DNA of 64,000 nt, from assembly GCF_016876135.2 (NCBI RefSeq), contig NZ_JACAOD020000001.1, positions 62,001 to 126,000 of the forward strand. Direction: 5' to 3'. Below the pieces are notes generated by a model, which was not told the DNA's origin, did no database searches, and saw only the letters and a program-made list of their open reading frames with translations. Below are positions 41,974 to 51,057 of this stretch, piece by piece. The position numbers and the translations under genes are program-made. The stretch is from Candidatus Phytoplasma meliae. Lineage in GTDB: Bacteria; Bacillota_I; Bacilli_A; Acholeplasmatales; Acholeplasmataceae. The first letter of the stretch is position 1. Each line of letters opens with the position of its first letter.

Positions 41974-44004
41974 ATGCCACATTTAAATAACATTGAGCAA
42001 AAGATTAAATTTTTAATCAAACAAATCAATCAAGCAAATTATCAATATTATAATTTAAGTAACCCCGAAATTAACGATCAACAATATGATGCTTTATTAA
42101 AGCAATTAATCACATTGGAACAAAAATATCCGCAATATCAATTTCCTTATAGCCCGACATTAAAAATAGGCGGCTTTATCGAAAAAAAATTTAAAACAGT
42201 AAAACATCTCACCCCCATGATGTCTTTAGCTAATGCTTTTAATTTAGAAGAATTACAAAATTTTTATAATCGTATTTGTAAAATCAAGCCTACTTTTACT
42301 TTATTAACTGAATTAAAAATTGATGGCGTAGCTGTTAGTTTAAAGTATGAAAAAGGAATTTTAACACAAGCATTAACAAGGGGTAACGGTATTTTAGGAG
42401 AAGATATCACAAGAAATATCCAAACCATTAAAACTGTTCCTTTAAAACTAAACCAAGCAATTGATTTAGAAGTTAGAGGAGAAGTATATTTATCTTATCA
42501 AGCTTTTGAAAAATTAAACGAACAACGTAAGAAAGAAACAAAACCTCTTTTTGTAAACCCTCGTAATGCAGCTTCAGGAACTTTAAGACAACTAAATTCC
42601 ACTATTGTGGCTCAAAGAAATTTATCAATTTTTATTTATAACATCACAAACCCTTATTTAATCAAAAAGACTCAAAAAGAAGCTTTAGAATTTTTAATTT
42701 CTTTAGGGTTTACAGTCAATCCTCATTATCATTTAGCTTCTTCATTTCAAGAATTAATCGCTAACATTAAAAATTATCAATCTTTAAAAGAAAAGCTTCC
42801 ATATGATGCCGATGGCATTGTCATTAAAATTAACGAACTTGAACTTCATTCTTTAATTGGAGCAACTTCTAAAGTTCCTAAATGGGCGATTGCTTATAAA
42901 TTTGAAACTAAAAGTAGCCAAAGTATTGTTCAAAATATTATTTTTCAATTAGGACGAACTGGTGTCATTACTCCTGTTTGCGAAATTATGCCAGTTATGG
43001 TTGATGGTAGTTTAATTTCTAAAGTTGTTTTACATAATTATGATTATATTTGTAAAAAAGATATTCGTATTGGCGATCATATTAAAATTCACAAAGCAGG
43101 ATCTGTTATTCCTGAAATATTAGAAGTTATCAAAAGCAAACGCAACAAGCAACCAAAAACCCTCATGATTTCACAATGTCCTTATTGTTTAACTAATTTA
43201 ATCAAAAAAGAAGGAGAAGTCGATTATTTTTGTCTTAATGACAATTGTTATCAACAAAAAATTCAAAAATTAATTCATTATGTGTCAAAAAATGCCATGG
43301 ATATTGATGTTTTAGGAGAACAAACCATTATTACTTTGTTTAATCAAAATTTAATCAAACAGCCATCAGATTTATATTTATTACATAATCACGTCAACAT
43401 TATCAAAACAATTCCTGGATTTGGCGAAAAAAAAATTAACAAAATTTTAAAAGGGGTAGAAGCAAGCAAAAACAAATCTTTAGAAAACGCCTTATTTGCT
43501 TTAGGAATTAAACACATTGGTATTAAAATAGCACAAGTTTTAGCAAATAACTTCAAAACCATAAATAAGATCATCACAGCTTCTTTTACCACTTTAACCA
43601 ATATCGAAGAAATAGGTGATAAAATTGCCGAAAGCCTACAACAATATTTTAGTAACCCTAATCATTTAGAAGAAATTACCAAAATGCAAAATTTAGGAGT
43701 TGCTTTTAAAAGCAACAACACCCAAAAACAATTTGAACATAATTTATTTACTCATAAAAAAATTGTTTTCACAGGAACTCTTGAACAATATAATCGTTTT
43801 GAAATTACTAAAACATTAAAAAATATGGGAGCCATTATTGTTAATTCTCTTTCTTCTCAAACTGATTATCTAATAGTTGGTAACAATGCTGGTTCTAAAT
43901 TAACCAAAGCAAAACAATTAAAAATAGCTATTATAGAAGAAAACCAACTTCAAACTTTATTAAAAGAAAATCAAATCACAAAAAACAATAACAAACTCAA
44001 ATAA
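41974..44004 (+). CDS. ligA: NAD-dependent DNA ligase
   Basis: Seals nicks in replication and repair. 676 residues, full length. Ia domain ([20 protein letters not shown]), adenylation site with K115 in [16 protein letters not shown], nucleotidyltransferase [12 protein letters not shown] fold, four-cysteine zinc site (CPYCLTNL ... CLNDNC), HhH repeats ([11 protein letters not shown]), C-terminal BRCT domain ([14 protein letters not shown]). whiA starts 21 bases later and is probably cotranscribed. Confidence 0.97.
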   Translation: MPHLNNIEQKIKFLIKQINQANYQYYNLSNPEINDQQYDALLKQLITLEQKYPQYQFPYSPTLKIGGFIEKKFKTVKHLTPMMSLANAFNLEELQNFYNRICKIKPTFTLLTELKIDGVAVSLKYEKGILTQALTRGNGILGEDITRNIQTIKTVPLKLNQAIDLEVRGEVYLSYQAFEKLNEQRKKETKPLFVNPRNAASGTLRQLNSTIVAQRNLSIFIYNITNPYLIKKTQKEALEFLISLGFTVNPHYHLASSFQELIANIKNYQSLKEKLPYDADGIVIKINELELHSLIGATSKVPKWAIAYKFETKSSQSIVQNIIFQLGRTGVITPVCEIMPVMVDGSLISKVVLHNYDYICKKDIRIGDHIKIHKAGSVIPEILEVIKSKRNKQPKTLMISQCPYCLTNLIKKEGEVDYFCLNDNCYQQKIQKLIHYVSKNAMDIDVLGEQTIITLFNQNLIKQPSDLYLLHNHVNIIKTIPGFGEKKINKILKGVEASKNKSLENALFALGIKHIGIKIAQVLANNFKTINKIITASFTTLTNIEEIGDKIAESLQQYFSNPNHLEEITKMQNLGVAFKSNNTQKQFEHNLFTHKKIVFTGTLEQYNRFEITKTLKNMGAIIVNSLSSQTDYLIVGNNAGSKLTKAKQLKIAIIEENQLQTLLKENQITKNNNKLK

Positions 44005-44025
44005 TAAATCACAAAAGAGGCACTT

Positions 44026-44988
44026 ATGTCTTTTACTATCGATATCAAAGAAGAAATAACTTTTCAACAATTTTCTTCTTTCGAAAATTTTTTTGAATTA
44101 ACTGCTTTATTGCATTTTGGTTGTGAAGTAGAAAAAAACCATGAAAAAACCATTTTATGGTTTAAAACCAAAAACCTCAAAATTGCAAGAAGATTTTTAA
44201 TCTTAATTAAAGCTTTTTATCCTAATACCAATTCTTTTTTAATGACTAGCAAAGAGTACAATCTACCTCATTTAAAAAGTATTCATATAGGAATTGAAAA
44301 AGAAATTGCTATTATTTTAAAAAAACATAATTTATTATTCCAAAACCAAAATACAATCTTTACTCAATTAAAAACTAATTCAAAAGCCAAACAAGCTTAT
44401 TTAAGAGGAAGTTTTTTTTGTATCGGCCATGTCAACGATCCTCAAAAAAATAGTTCTCATTTAGAATTTTTTCATAAAGATATTATCAAAATTCAATTAA
44501 TCCAAAAAATAATGCTTTCTTTAAATTTTAACGCTAAAATAATTCAACATAAAAAAGGTTTTTTGGTTTATTTAAAAGAATCTCAAATGATTATTGATTT
44601 TTTAAGATTAATTGGGGCTTTGGAAATGGTCTTTCAATATGAAAAAATCATCATTAACAAAGAATTTCAACAAAATATTAAATCAACTATTAATTTTGAA
44701 ATTTCAAACGAACAAAAAATTATCAATACCTCCAACAAACAATTAAAACAAATTAATTTAGTCGAAAAGCAAATCAAAACAATTCCTAAAAATGAAAAAA
44801 TACTTCAAATTATCCAATTAAGAAAAAAATATCCTGATTTAAGTCTGAAAGAATTAACCCAAAAATATAACCAAAGATATAATCCTAAAATAACCAAATC
44901 AGGATTAAATTATTATTTTCAAAAAATTAAAGAAATAAGTGCCCACTTAAAACCAAATCCCACAAACACAAATGAACAAAACGAATGA
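44026..44988 (+). CDS. whiA: WhiA-like DNA-binding regulator
   Basis: WhiA family protein (LAGLIDADG-like N-terminal domain joined to a helix-turn-helix). In Firmicutes it is linked to cell division and chromosome segregation. 320 residues, typical length. Begins SFTIDIKEEITF; the central AYLRGSFFCIGHVNDPQKN is the family signature; the C-terminus KYPDLSLKELTQKYNQ is the HTH. AAGAGGC precedes the ATG. The start of the acpS frame overlaps its stop (ATGA). Confidence 0.93.
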   Translation: MSFTIDIKEEITFQQFSSFENFFELTALLHFGCEVEKNHEKTILWFKTKNLKIARRFLILIKAFYPNTNSFLMTSKEYNLPHLKSIHIGIEKEIAIILKKHNLLFQNQNTIFTQLKTNSKAKQAYLRGSFFCIGHVNDPQKNSSHLEFFHKDIIKIQLIQKIMLSLNFNAKIIQHKKGFLVYLKESQMIIDFLRLIGALEMVFQYEKIIINKEFQQNIKSTINFEISNEQKIINTSNKQLKQINLVEKQIKTIPKNEKILQIIQLRKKYPDLSLKELTQKYNQRYNPKITKSGLNYYFQKIKEISAHLKPNPTNTNEQNE

Positions 44989-45029
44989 AAACAAAAAATA
45001 TCCAAAAAAACACACATTGGAAAGAAAAT

Positions 45030-45422
45030 ATGCAAATGAACGTCCCCAACATTGGTATTGATTTAGTAGAAATCAACAAAATTAAAAAAATAGGAATACA
45101 AATTTTAGCTCCTAGAATCTTATCTTTATCAGAAAATCAAATTTATCTTACTTTTAAAAATAGTCAACGTCAATTAGATTTTTTAGCAGGAAGATGGGCA
45201 GCCAAAGAAGCCCTTTTTAAAGCTTTTAAAACGACAAAAAATCTGAATTTCGTCAACCCTCATTATCGTGAATGGTCTATTCTCACCGATCAAAACGGCG
45301 CTCCCTATCTAGCCAACCCTAACCCCAAACACCAAGTCTTACTTTCCATCACTCATACTTCCAACTATGCTTTAGCTTTAGCGATGGTCTACGAAAATCT
45401 TTTATCAAAGGAACAAACCTAA
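45030..45422 (+). CDS. acpS: Holo-(acyl-carrier-protein) synthase
   Basis: Transfers phosphopantetheine from CoA to acyl carrier protein. Motifs: IGIDLVEINKIKK (metal-binding Asp) and LAGRWAAKEALFKAF (Glu), and the C-terminal ILLSITHT-type strand seen here as VLLSITHTSNYALA. The frame is open to an ATG at 44985 that overlaps whiA; the ATG at 45030 has GGAAAG ahead of it and fits the family N-terminus better (130 residues). Needed for acyl-ACP to feed PlsX/PlsY even without fatty acid synthesis. Confidence 0.9.
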   Translation: MQMNVPNIGIDLVEINKIKKIGIQILAPRILSLSENQIYLTFKNSQRQLDFLAGRWAAKEALFKAFKTTKNLNFVNPHYREWSILTDQNGAPYLANPNPKHQVLLSITHTSNYALALAMVYENLLSKEQT

Positions 45423-45537
45423 AAGTAAAAAATATTAAATTGTTTCTTAAAGTTATCTCTTTTTATTGTATAATTAGATGTGTGTAGAAAAAAATCTTGA
45501 AATAAAAGAAATTTAAAAGGAGTTTTATAACAAAATT

Positions 45538-46899
45538 ATGAAAGTTATAATCATTGGTTGTACTCATGCAGGAACTGCTGCTGCCAAAACTATGAAAAAA
45601 AACAACCCTCAAACCGACATTTTAGTTTACGAAAGAAATGATAATATTTCCTTTCTTTCTTGTGGAATCGCTTTATATGTGGGCGGCGTGGTCAAAGATA
45701 GTCGTGGGCTTTTTTATTCTAACCCTGATGAATTAGTAAATATGGGAATAACGACCAAATTAAAACATGAAGTCTTAAAAGTAGATTTTAATAAAAAAGA
45801 AGTAATAGTTAAAAACTTAACTACTAATGAAGAATTTACAGATACTTACGATAAATTAGTCATTGCTGCTGGTTCTTGGCCTGTTATTCCGCCAATTGAA
45901 GGAATTAAAAGCAAAAATGTTTTATTATCTAAAAATTTTGACAATGCCAAAGATATTATTGCATATAGCAAAAAGGTTAACAAAATAACTGTTGTAGGTG
46001 CTGGTTATATTGGAATCGAATTAGCAGAAGCTTTTGCTTTGCGCAACAAAGAAGTTATTTTAATCGATGGCGAACCTCGTATTATGTCTAAATACTTAGA
46101 TAAAGAATTTACTGATTTAGCACAACAAGAATTAACTAAACACGGAGTAAAATTGGCTTTAGGCCAAAGAATAGCTGGTTTTACCACCAAAGATGATTTA
46201 GTCACACGTGTTAAAACAGATAAAGATTCTTTTGAAACTGAAATGGTAATTATGTGCATTAGTTTTAAACCAAATACTCATTTATTTGCTCAAGACTTAA
46301 AAACATCTCCTAATGGAGCTTTAGTAGTTAACGAATATATGCAAACTTCTAATCCAGATGTTTATGCTTGTGGTGACTGTGTTAATGTTTATTATAACCC
46401 TAACAGCGAAGTTAAATATATGCCTTTAGCTACTAACGCTATTAGAATGGGGACACTTGTTGGTTTAAACATTGAAAAACAACAAGTTAAATATTTAGGA
46501 ACTCAAGGAACCAGTGGCATTAAAATTATTGATTTAAATATTTCTTCCACTGGGCTAACAGAAACAGTTGCTAAAGATCTAGGTAAAAACTATGAAACCG
46601 TTACTATCAAAGACGCTAATAGACCTGAATTTATGCCAGATTATGACACTGTTACTTTGAAATTAGTTTTTGATAAAGGTTCTCATAAAATTTTAGGTGG
46701 CCAAATTGTTTCTCGCCTTGATTTAACAGAAAAAATAAACACTTTAAGTGTTTGTATTCAAAACAATATGACCATCGAACAATTAGCTTTTGTTGATTTC
46801 TTTTTCCAACCTCATTTCAACAAACCTTGGAGTTTGTTAAACTTAGCAGGCCTTAAAGCTTTAGATAAAAGTCAATCAAAAAATTTATTAACTAATTAA
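45538..46899 (+). CDS. nox: NADH oxidase, CoA-disulfide reductase family
   Basis: FAD enzyme that re-oxidises NADH with O2, mainly to water, and so keeps glycolysis running without respiration. 453 residues. FAD-binding IIIGCTHAGTAAAKTM with H10, redox-active C42 in FLSCGIALY, NADH-binding VVGAGYIGIELAEAF, and VYACGDCVNV for the second FAD site. AAAGGAG lies 12 bases upstream. A TATAAT lies at 45469-45474. Strong own terminator at 46926-46967. Confidence 0.95.
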   Translation: MKVIIIGCTHAGTAAAKTMKKNNPQTDILVYERNDNISFLSCGIALYVGGVVKDSRGLFYSNPDELVNMGITTKLKHEVLKVDFNKKEVIVKNLTTNEEFTDTYDKLVIAAGSWPVIPPIEGIKSKNVLLSKNFDNAKDIIAYSKKVNKITVVGAGYIGIELAEAFALRNKEVILIDGEPRIMSKYLDKEFTDLAQQELTKHGVKLALGQRIAGFTTKDDLVTRVKTDKDSFETEMVIMCISFKPNTHLFAQDLKTSPNGALVVNEYMQTSNPDVYACGDCVNVYYNPNSEVKYMPLATNAIRMGTLVGLNIEKQQVKYLGTQGTSGIKIIDLNISSTGLTETVAKDLGKNYETVTIKDANRPEFMPDYDTVTLKLVFDKGSHKILGGQIVSRLDLTEKINTLSVCIQNNMTIEQLAFVDFFFQPHFNKPWSLLNLAGLKALDKSQSKNLLTN

Positions 46900-46925
46900 T
46901 GCTTCAACTTATTTTCATTTAATAT

Positions 46926-46967
46926 AAACATTGTTTGTTGTTATCGCAGACACAAACAATGTTTTTT
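46926..46967 (+). terminator. Terminator of nox
   Basis: 13-bp perfect stem AAACATTGTTTGT/ACAAACAATGTTT (46926-46938 with 46952-46964), loop of 13, followed by T-rich sequence. Confidence 0.85.
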
Positions 46968-47027
46968 ATTAAAACAAACTAACAAAAAAACAATTCAACT
47001 CATTTATATTTCAAGGAGGAAAACTAG

Positions 47028-47639
47028 ATGAACTTTACTTTACCAAAACTTCATTTTCAATACAACGATCTAGAACCATTTTTTGATCAAAAAACTATGG
47101 AAATTCACCATACCAAACACCATCAAACCTATATTAATAATCTTAATGAAGCATTAACAAAATATCCTAAAATTGATTTAACTTTAGAACAAATGCTTAC
47201 CAATTTAACTTTAATTCCTGAAGATATCCGCCAAAAAGTCCGCAATAACGGTGGTGGTCACTTTAATCATACTTTTTTTTGGAAAATTTTAAAATTAAAT
47301 CATGGAGCGGGTCCACAAAGAAAATTAAAAGAAATGATTACAACGACTTTTGGTTCTATCGAATCTTTCAAAAACTCTTTTAGTGCGACCGCTAAAACTA
47401 TTTTTGGTAGCGGTTGGGCTTGGCTAATCTTAGATCCACAAGGACGTTTAACAATTGCTCAAACCACTAATCAAGATGTAGTTTTAAACCAAGGAACTCC
47501 TCTTTTAGGGTTAGATGTTTGGGAACACGCTTATTATTTAAGTTATCAAAACAGAAGAATTGATTATATTGAAGCTTTTTTTAATGTTTTAAATTGGCAA
47601 CAAATTGAAACTAATTTACTTCAAGCCTCTCAAAAATAA
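47028..47639 (+). CDS. sodA: Superoxide dismutase (Mn/Fe)
   Basis: Detoxifies superoxide, including the plant oxidative burst. 203 residues. The four metal ligands are visible: H27 (IHHTKHHQTYINNLN), H81 (GGGHFNHTFFW), D163 and H167 (LDVWEHAYYLSYQNRR). Very good ribosome site AAGGAGG. nusB starts 5 bases after its stop, so both are one unit. Confidence 0.97.
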   Translation: MNFTLPKLHFQYNDLEPFFDQKTMEIHHTKHHQTYINNLNEALTKYPKIDLTLEQMLTNLTLIPEDIRQKVRNNGGGHFNHTFFWKILKLNHGAGPQRKLKEMITTTFGSIESFKNSFSATAKTIFGSGWAWLILDPQGRLTIAQTTNQDVVLNQGTPLLGLDVWEHAYYLSYQNRRIDYIEAFFNVLNWQQIETNLLQASQK

Positions 47640-47644
47640 TCACC

Positions 47645-48049
47645 ATGAATAATCAAAAGAAAAAAGAATCGAGATTATTACGCATTGAAATAATTAAATT
47701 ATTATATCAATATGATTTTTATGAAAATAATTTACCTTTTTTGTCTCAAGAATCTGAAATAGTCAGTAATGTATTTCATAAAATTATTGCTAAATTAAAA
47801 TTGATTGATAACATCATTATTAAAAATTTATATAATTACAAAATAAATCGTTTAAACAAAGTTGATAAGGCCATCATTCGTTTAGCTACTTTTGAATTAT
47901 TAGAAAAAGATGTTCCTTATGCAATCGTTATTGATGAAGCTGTTGAATTAACCAAGAAATTTTGTAATTTAAACGACGAAAAACAGCATAAATTTAATAA
48001 TAAATTATTAGATAAAATTAATAAAGAGTTACAAATTACATCCAATTAA
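47645..48049 (+). CDS. nusB: Transcription antitermination factor NusB
   Basis: RNA-binding helical protein that joins NusE in rRNA antitermination. 134 residues. Starts with the usual basic helix (ESRLLRIEIIKLLYQYDFYE), then INRLNKVDKAIIRLATFELL and PYAIVIDEAVELTKKFC, the family core, and KFNNKLLDKI near the end. Coupled to sodA with a 5-base gap; terminator at 48079-48100. Confidence 0.93.
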   Translation: MNNQKKKESRLLRIEIIKLLYQYDFYENNLPFLSQESEIVSNVFHKIIAKLKLIDNIIIKNLYNYKINRLNKVDKAIIRLATFELLEKDVPYAIVIDEAVELTKKFCNLNDEKQHKFNNKLLDKINKELQITSN

Positions 48050-48072
48050 TTAACTATTTTTCATCGTTTTAC

Positions 48073-48103
48073 TAAAAAAAGAGACTTTAAGCAGTCTCTT
48101 TTT
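48073..48103. terminator. Bidirectional terminator after nusB
   Basis: 8-bp stem AAGAGACT/AGTCTCTT (48079-48086 with 48093-48100), loop TTAAGC, with a T-run on the plus strand and A7 before it that gives a T-run on the minus strand. It could also end the minus-strand gene at 48275. Confidence 0.8.
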
Positions 48104-48274
48104 GAATATAGATAGATCAATAATTAATAAATTTAGGATAAATATTTACTAATAGTTTAATATACTAAATGTAATTAGAGTGTTTTTTTGTTTAAATTAT
48201 GAAAAAAAGTACACTTTTAAACTTTTTTTAGTAAAATTAATAAGAAAATGTCAATTTTGATTCTACTTTATTTT

Positions 48275-48619
48275 TTAAATTAATTTAAACTCTTTGAACT
48301 TATGTTGCAGTTGTGTTAATTCTGCAATAAAACCATTAAGTTCTTTTTCTAATGAATCATGATGATAAATAAGTTCATTAATAAATTTATTTTTAGTAAA
48401 AAAATTTTTTTTAGTAAAATCTAATTCATCATTCCTTTGAGAAATTGAATTAATTTTGAATTCAGCTTGTTGTTTTAAAACAGAGTTATCAAGACCAATC
48501 ATAGATAATTGAATATCTTTTATTTGTGAATTTATAATCATTCTTTTGTTAACTAAATTTTTTAATTTCTTTTTATCGTTTAACCCTAATACATTGCCAA
48601 CGCTATTCCAAAAACCCAT
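48275..48619 (-). CDS. Small coiled-coil protein, unknown function
   Basis: 114 residues; AAGGGGG lies 9 bases before the ATG, so it is probably expressed. Begins MGFWNSVGNVLGLNDKKK; the rest is charged helix with likely coiled coil (about 20-105). No signal peptide, no membrane helix and no known domain. It lies between nusB and a membrane protein gene on the same strand. Confidence 0.7.
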   Translation of the reverse strand: MGFWNSVGNVLGLNDKKKLKNLVNKRMIINSQIKDIQLSMIGLDNSVLKQQAEFKINSISQRNDELDFTKKNFFTKNKFINELIYHHDSLEKELNGFIAELTQLQHKFKEFKLI

Positions 48620-48656
48620 TTTATAAACCCCCTTTTGATTATTTTTATCTAAAAAT

Positions 48657-48686
48657 ATTCAATAAATATTTTCATATTTATTGAAT
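48657..48686 (-). terminator. AT-only-type hairpin upstream of the small coiled-coil gene
   Basis: 13-bp perfect stem ATTCAATAAATAT/ATATTTATTGAAT (48657-48669 with 48674-48686), loop TTTC. The minus strand continues TTTTT after it. Either a late terminator of the gene ending at 48847 or an attenuator 38 bases ahead of the gene starting at 48619. Confidence 0.45.
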
Positions 48687-48846
48687 TAATCTTCACCAGC
48701 AATTGTTAAAACGCCAAACTATTACCAGTAGGTTTAACACCAAAAATAAATTGATGTTTTTAAATCGTGGACAAGTTGTTGAAATAATATGCCTAATAAC
48801 TTATTAAATATGGTGAATAGTATAAAAACTTAATCTTAAAAACAAA

Positions 48847-49602
48847 TTATTTTTTAGAACGAATTGACGCTGATGAACGCAACTTATTCTTTGATAAACG
48901 TGATTTTTTTTCCTGCTGCAATGAAAACCATTTATTTTTAATTAAAGTTAATACATAAGCCAAGGCGTAAACTAACACCGATAAAACTAAAACCATTAAT
49001 AAAAGATAAGGATATCCTTGGTGAGGATGAATGCGAAAAATACCTGGTTTACGAGGATCAATAAAATCATAAGGATAAGAAGCGCTATGATTTAATAAAC
49101 CCTTAATTAAAAAGAATGTAAAATAAGATAAAGGGTGAATTAAACACATATATACTTGAGATACAGAAATAGCTTTCAGATTGTTCCCAAAGTAAAATAA
49201 TGTGTATAAAATAGGAATAACAGTGTGTTTATAGTGAATTGTTGTTTGATTCATATTACAAGTAAATTTTGTAATTTCTTGACTGTCAAGAATAATATGG
49301 TTAACAAGGAAAGTGAACAAAATGCTGATCAAAGCAATAAAAGATAAATAGATAAAGTATTTTTTATTTCTTAAAGGAGTGAAAAATAATATCATCACAA
49401 CCAAAACTAAAATATTACTTTCAGATGTAAAAAGATAAATTAAACTACGTAATTCTTGTTTTTTAGAGCATATATCATATATATGATATCCAAAAACTAT
49501 CATAGTGATAAGTGTTAAAACCAAAGCAAATATTATTTTTAAAAAACTATCAGATGAATGTTTTAAAAATATTTTCCTAAATGAGGAAGATTTATAATTC
49601 AT
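48847..49602 (-). CDS. Multi-pass membrane protein, Pr6Pr-like
   Basis: 251 residues, about six hydrophobic segments. The spacing and sequence of three motifs recall the Pr6Pr/DUF1600 type membrane proteins found in mollicutes: LFTSESNILVLVVMI, then IHYKHTVIPILYTLF, then SYPYDFIDPRKPG before the last helix. The role of that family is unclear. The C-terminal tail is basic (KKSRLSKNKLR), so the C-terminus should be inside. The ribosome site is weak. Confidence 0.55.
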   Translation of the reverse strand: MNYKSSSFRKIFLKHSSDSFLKIIFALVLTLITMIVFGYHIYDICSKKQELRSLIYLFTSESNILVLVVMILFFTPLRNKKYFIYLSFIALISILFTFLVNHIILDSQEITKFTCNMNQTTIHYKHTVIPILYTLFYFGNNLKAISVSQVYMCLIHPLSYFTFFLIKGLLNHSASYPYDFIDPRKPGIFRIHPHQGYPYLLLMVLVLSVLVYALAYVLTLIKNKWFSLQQEKKSRLSKNKLRSSASIRSKK

Positions 49603-49999
49603 AAATATTAAACTTCTTTCTATTAGATTTTATTTACCTTTATCAATGAACATTCATTTTGATAACTTTTTTGCATTTAATCTAAATACAAAACTTATTC
49701 AACTTACTGATTAATTAAAACATTAAACAAACACCAAACACTAATTAATAATATAACATAAAATCATATTTTGTATTAAATAAAATAATTTTTTGCATAA
49801 ATACATCATCCCGTTGATCTAATTTACTCAAATTCCCAACTTTTAAAAATATATTTTCAAGAGAATTCTATCTAAAAAAAGAAGAGATCAAGAAACTTGT
49901 TTTTTGATATAATTTTTGATATAATTTTTATTAGAGTTATTAATGTTTATTAATAATTAATTATCATAAAAAATATAGTAATGGGAGAATAAAAAAATA
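49603..49999. other. Divergent intergenic region before rpsT
   Basis: 397 bases, AT-rich, no gene. It holds the rpsT promoter (49897-49925). Nothing else was identified. Confidence 0.5.
49897..49925 (+). promoter_or_regulatory. Promoter of rpsT
   Basis: TTGTTT (49897-49902), 17-base spacer, TATAAT (49920-49925). A second TATAAT at 49908-49913 lies in the spacer as part of a 12-base duplication. 75 bases before the rpsT start. Confidence 0.6.
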
Positions 50000-50260
50000 A
50001 TGGCTAATATCAAACAACAAATAAAACGCAATAAAACCAATGAAAAGCGTCGTCTAAGAAACCTTTCTTTTTCATCATCTGTCAAAACAGTTATCAAACA
50101 AGTTAAAGGTGCAGTGGCTGGCGCTGACAAAACTAAAGCTTTATCTTTGTTAAGTTATGCTTACAAAAAATTAGATAAAGGTGTAGCTAAAAGAGTTTAT
50201 CATGCAAATTATGCCGCTAGAAATAAATCAATTTTGCAAAAACTAGTTAATACTGTTTAA
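50000..50260 (+). CDS. rpsT: 30S ribosomal protein S20
   Basis: Binds 16S rRNA early in 30S assembly. 86 residues, highly basic and helical: ANIKQQIKRNKTNEKRRLRN, then VKTVIKQVKGAV and YHANYAARNKSILQKLV, as in the family. GGGAGAA lies upstream of the ATG. The next small gene begins 65 bases later. Confidence 0.95.
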   Translation: MANIKQQIKRNKTNEKRRLRNLSFSSSVKTVIKQVKGAVAGADKTKALSLLSYAYKKLDKGVAKRVYHANYAARNKSILQKLVNTV

Positions 50261-50325
50261 ATTTTAAATCGTAAATTAAAAATCACAATTTTAATAAAAA
50301 CCAATTGAAGGGGAAATAAAAAATA

Positions 50326-50580
50326 ATGGCGAATAATAAAAACAACAAGACTGACAATAAGACTAATAAAAATAAAATTAACTCAAATAAAAAAGTTATC
50401 AAAAATAATATAACTGTTCCTAAAAAAAATGTTAAAACTACTGTTAAAATACCACTAAACGTTAATGCAAAGCCAAAAAATAAAAAATTAATAATTATAC
50501 TTGCATCAATAGTTATTATTGTTATAGTTATCTTGTTATTTATTTTCAAAGATAAAATACTATCACTATTTTCAAGATAG
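50326..50580 (+). CDS. Small tail-anchored membrane protein, unknown function
   Basis: 84 residues. The first 55 are Asn/Lys/Thr-rich and basic; one hydrophobic helix (about 58-76, LIIILASIVIIVIVILLFIF) comes at the end, followed by eight residues. AAGGGG lies 12 bases before the ATG. The basic segment should stay in the cytoplasm and may bind nucleic acid or a membrane partner; no family was recognised. The same DNA is open on the minus strand, but that frame has no ribosome site. Confidence 0.6.
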   Translation: MANNKNNKTDNKTNKNKINSNKKVIKNNITVPKKNVKTTVKIPLNVNAKPKNKKLIIILASIVIIVIVILLFIFKDKILSLFSR

Positions 50581-51057
50581 TAATTCAATAATTATCTGTT
50601 AACAATCAAAAAGAAAAATTATGAAAAATAAAAGATGGATTTTTTTATCCAAATATCTTAATTTATAATTAGTAAAATTGGCAAAAATTGATAATAATCA
50701 TCATTTTTTAATATCTTGGTTAGTTCATAAATTAAAATGTAAATATTAAATATCAAGTAGAAAAAAGCACTCAATAACAAAAAAACATAAAACCATAAAT
50801 AAAAATAAAAAACCTAAAAATTGACTTTTTTAGAAAAACCTAAAAGAAATAATAAAAAAGTTATTTTGTTTTATAAATAAAACAACTAATTAACCTATGT
50901 TACTATGTTACAGTTGAAAAAGTTGCAAAAATATAAATTACTAATATTTTTTATAATTGCTTTTGATAACTAACTAAAAAAACATATTTACTTTTTATTT
51001 TTTCAAAAGTCAATCAAAACACAAAAAAGAAATTTTTTCAAATAAAAGAGACATTAT
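50581..51057. other. Non-coding region upstream of serS
   Basis: 477 bases of AT-rich sequence without a supported gene. A small stem GGAT/ATCC near 50636-50653 could end the preceding gene. No T-box leader is recognised despite the tRNA synthetase downstream. Confidence 0.4.

Noticed and set aside
50283..50588. 101-codon minus-strand hydrophobic frame
   Set aside because: Antisense of the 84-residue gene; Leu/Ile/Phe richness comes from complementing Lys/Asn codons.
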